This document shows, in pieces, positions 6,560 through 7,125 of a DNA stretch of 7,125 bases. The first letter of the stretch is position 1. The number at the start of each line of letters is the position of its first letter. The DNA comes from JAHEYF01 sp045805185 (GTDB lineage: Bacteria; Bacteroidota; Bacteroidia; B-17B0; Aurantibacillaceae): assembly GCA_045805185.1 (NCBI GenBank), contig JBJMLS010000292.1, positions 1 through 7,125 on the forward strand, given 5' to 3'. The notes beneath the pieces were generated by a model. The model had not been told where the DNA came from, did no database searches, and saw only the letters and a list, made by a program, of their open reading frames with translations. The position numbers were made by a program, and so were the translations under genes.

Positions 6560-7125
6560 TTACTGATCGTTCTTTACAAGTTTTGCGAATTCCTCACAAC
6601 CCTTTACCATTGTTTCTTTTAATTTCTGCCAGGTTGGCTGCGCATTCCTTTTTACATTTTCAAGATCGCCCAGGTTCTTCAGCCTGTTCTCAAATTCAAG
6701 AGCTACATTATCTTTAAGCATATTGATGTTCCATTGGGAAACATTCAGCGTTTCAAGCATGCTCACCGCTCTTTGATCGTAGCTGATCTTAATAGTCGGG
6801 ATGTTATAGGACAAGCATGGAATAAAAGAATGCAAACGATAGGTAACATTGAGCCGCGTATTTTTTAATAGCGATATGTAGGTATAGATGTCTTCTGTAA
6901 ACAGGTAATCCAATCCCAGTGAATCTGCAAACGGCATATCCCTGTGATCGTGGCAAAGAATTTTAATATTCTTATAACCATACTTTTTCAAGGTTTCAAC
7001 CATTTTCAAAATATCCTCCCTGATCTGGTATTGGTATGAGATAGGCACGCTTACCAGGGACGGAGTGCGGATGGAGATCAAGGCATCCGTTTTATCGGTG
7101 TCCTGGATTGCAACAAGGTGCTGAG
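6560..7125 (-). CDS. Polysaccharide pyruvyl transferase family protein, C-terminal part (runs off right edge)
   Basis: The reading frame is open to the right edge and ends at the TAA at 6562-6560, giving 187 residues of the C-terminus; the true start lies outside. An apparent start at 7081 is only an in-frame TTG: upstream codons (…AIQDTDKTDA…) continue in frame. The sequence has the second-half pattern of the CsaB/polysaccharide pyruvyl-transferase family: a strand SIRTPSLVSVP, helix, KNIKILCHD, then TYRLHSFIPCLSYNIPTIKISYDQR (about residues 94-118) with the family's R-x-H and the 'G/N-x-P-x-I-x-[IL]-x-Y-D-x-R' stretch, ending in a helix with METL-type residues. Known members move pyruvate from phosphoenolpyruvate onto a sugar as a ketal, or act as related transferases on surface glycans. 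Its stop lies 2 bases from the NeuB start, so it is the upstream member of the same operon. The family is fairly certain; the acceptor sugar is unknown. Confidence 0.78.
   Translation of the reverse strand, partial: QHLVAIQDTDKTDALISIRTPSLVSVPISYQYQIREDILKMVETLKKYGYKNIKILCHDHRDMPFADSLGLDYLFTEDIYTYISLLKNTRLNVTYRLHSFIPCLSYNIPTIKISYDQRAVSMLETLNVSQWNINMLKDNVALEFENRLKNLGDLENVKRNAQPTWQKLKETMVKGCEEFAKLVKNDQ

Larger units (their letters stand above)
1..7125 (-). other. Single-orientation polysaccharide biosynthesis operon segment
   Basis: Eight genes on the minus strand fill the window. Gaps between them, in transcription order, are 2, -1, 15, 4, -4, 1 and 5 bases. The longest non-coding stretch is 15 bases (4540-4554). 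I see no promoter, terminator hairpin, operator or riboswitch at any junction, so the promoter must lie beyond the right edge and the end beyond the left edge. Stop-start overlaps (TAATG at 5560-5564 and ATGA at 2277-2280) point to translational coupling. Gene content (nonulosonate synthase, PseG-like protein, several glycosyltransferases, acetyl and pyruvyl transferase families) is that of a capsule, O-antigen or exopolysaccharide locus. Confidence 0.88.

Noticed and set aside
7079..7081. Start codon of the right-edge gene at 7081
   Set aside because: The codon is TTG, the frame stays open to the window edge, and the family needs a long N-terminal half, so the gene simply enters from outside the window.

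Overview
The window is an interior piece of a surface-polysaccharide (capsule, O-antigen or exopolysaccharide) gene cluster. All eight recognisable genes lie on the minus strand, so transcription runs from high to low coordinates. The DNA is moderately AT-rich. Start codons mostly lack a clear Shine-Dalgarno sequence and often follow A-rich stretches, and the proteins have the general look of Bacteroidota. That assignment is an inference, because no rRNA or phylogenetic marker gene is present.

In transcription order the genes are: (1) the C-terminal part of a polysaccharide pyruvyl-transferase-family protein, cut by the right edge (6560-7125); (2) a NeuB-family nonulosonate (sialic/legionaminic/pseudaminic-type) synthase (5562-6557); (3) a PseG-like protein with a GxGH motif, a UDP-sugar hydrolase or a related GT-B transferase (4555-5562); (4) a 496-residue GT-B-like protein with QHG, HP and SS motifs that I cannot assign to a named enzyme (3049-4539); (5) a left-handed beta-helix O- or N-acetyltransferase (2277-3044); (6) and (7) two adjacent family 2 glycosyltransferases (1387-2280 and 465-1385); (8) the N-terminal part of a GT-B glycosyltransferase resembling the arabinokinase N-terminal domain, cut by the left edge (1-459).

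Junctions are extremely tight. Spacings are +2, -1, +15, +4, -4, +1 and +5 bases, so there is no room for an internal promoter or terminator and the genes should be one polycistronic unit. No RNA gene, mobile element, CRISPR array or sizeable repeat is seen, and no non-coding stretch exceeds 15 bases.

The likely division of labour is as follows. Genes 2 and 3 would make a nonulosonic acid from a UDP-sugar precursor. Gene 4 is a candidate for transferring it, or another sugar, onto the growing glycan. Genes 6, 7 and 8 would add further sugars, and genes 1 and 5 would add pyruvyl and acetyl decorations. The CMP-activating enzyme, the precursor enzymes (dehydratase, aminotransferase) and the export/polymerase genes are not in the window and would be expected nearby. 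The most unusual points are the loss of the NHxG histidine in the NeuB homologue, the divergence of the PseG-like partner, and the unassigned 496-residue protein next to them.
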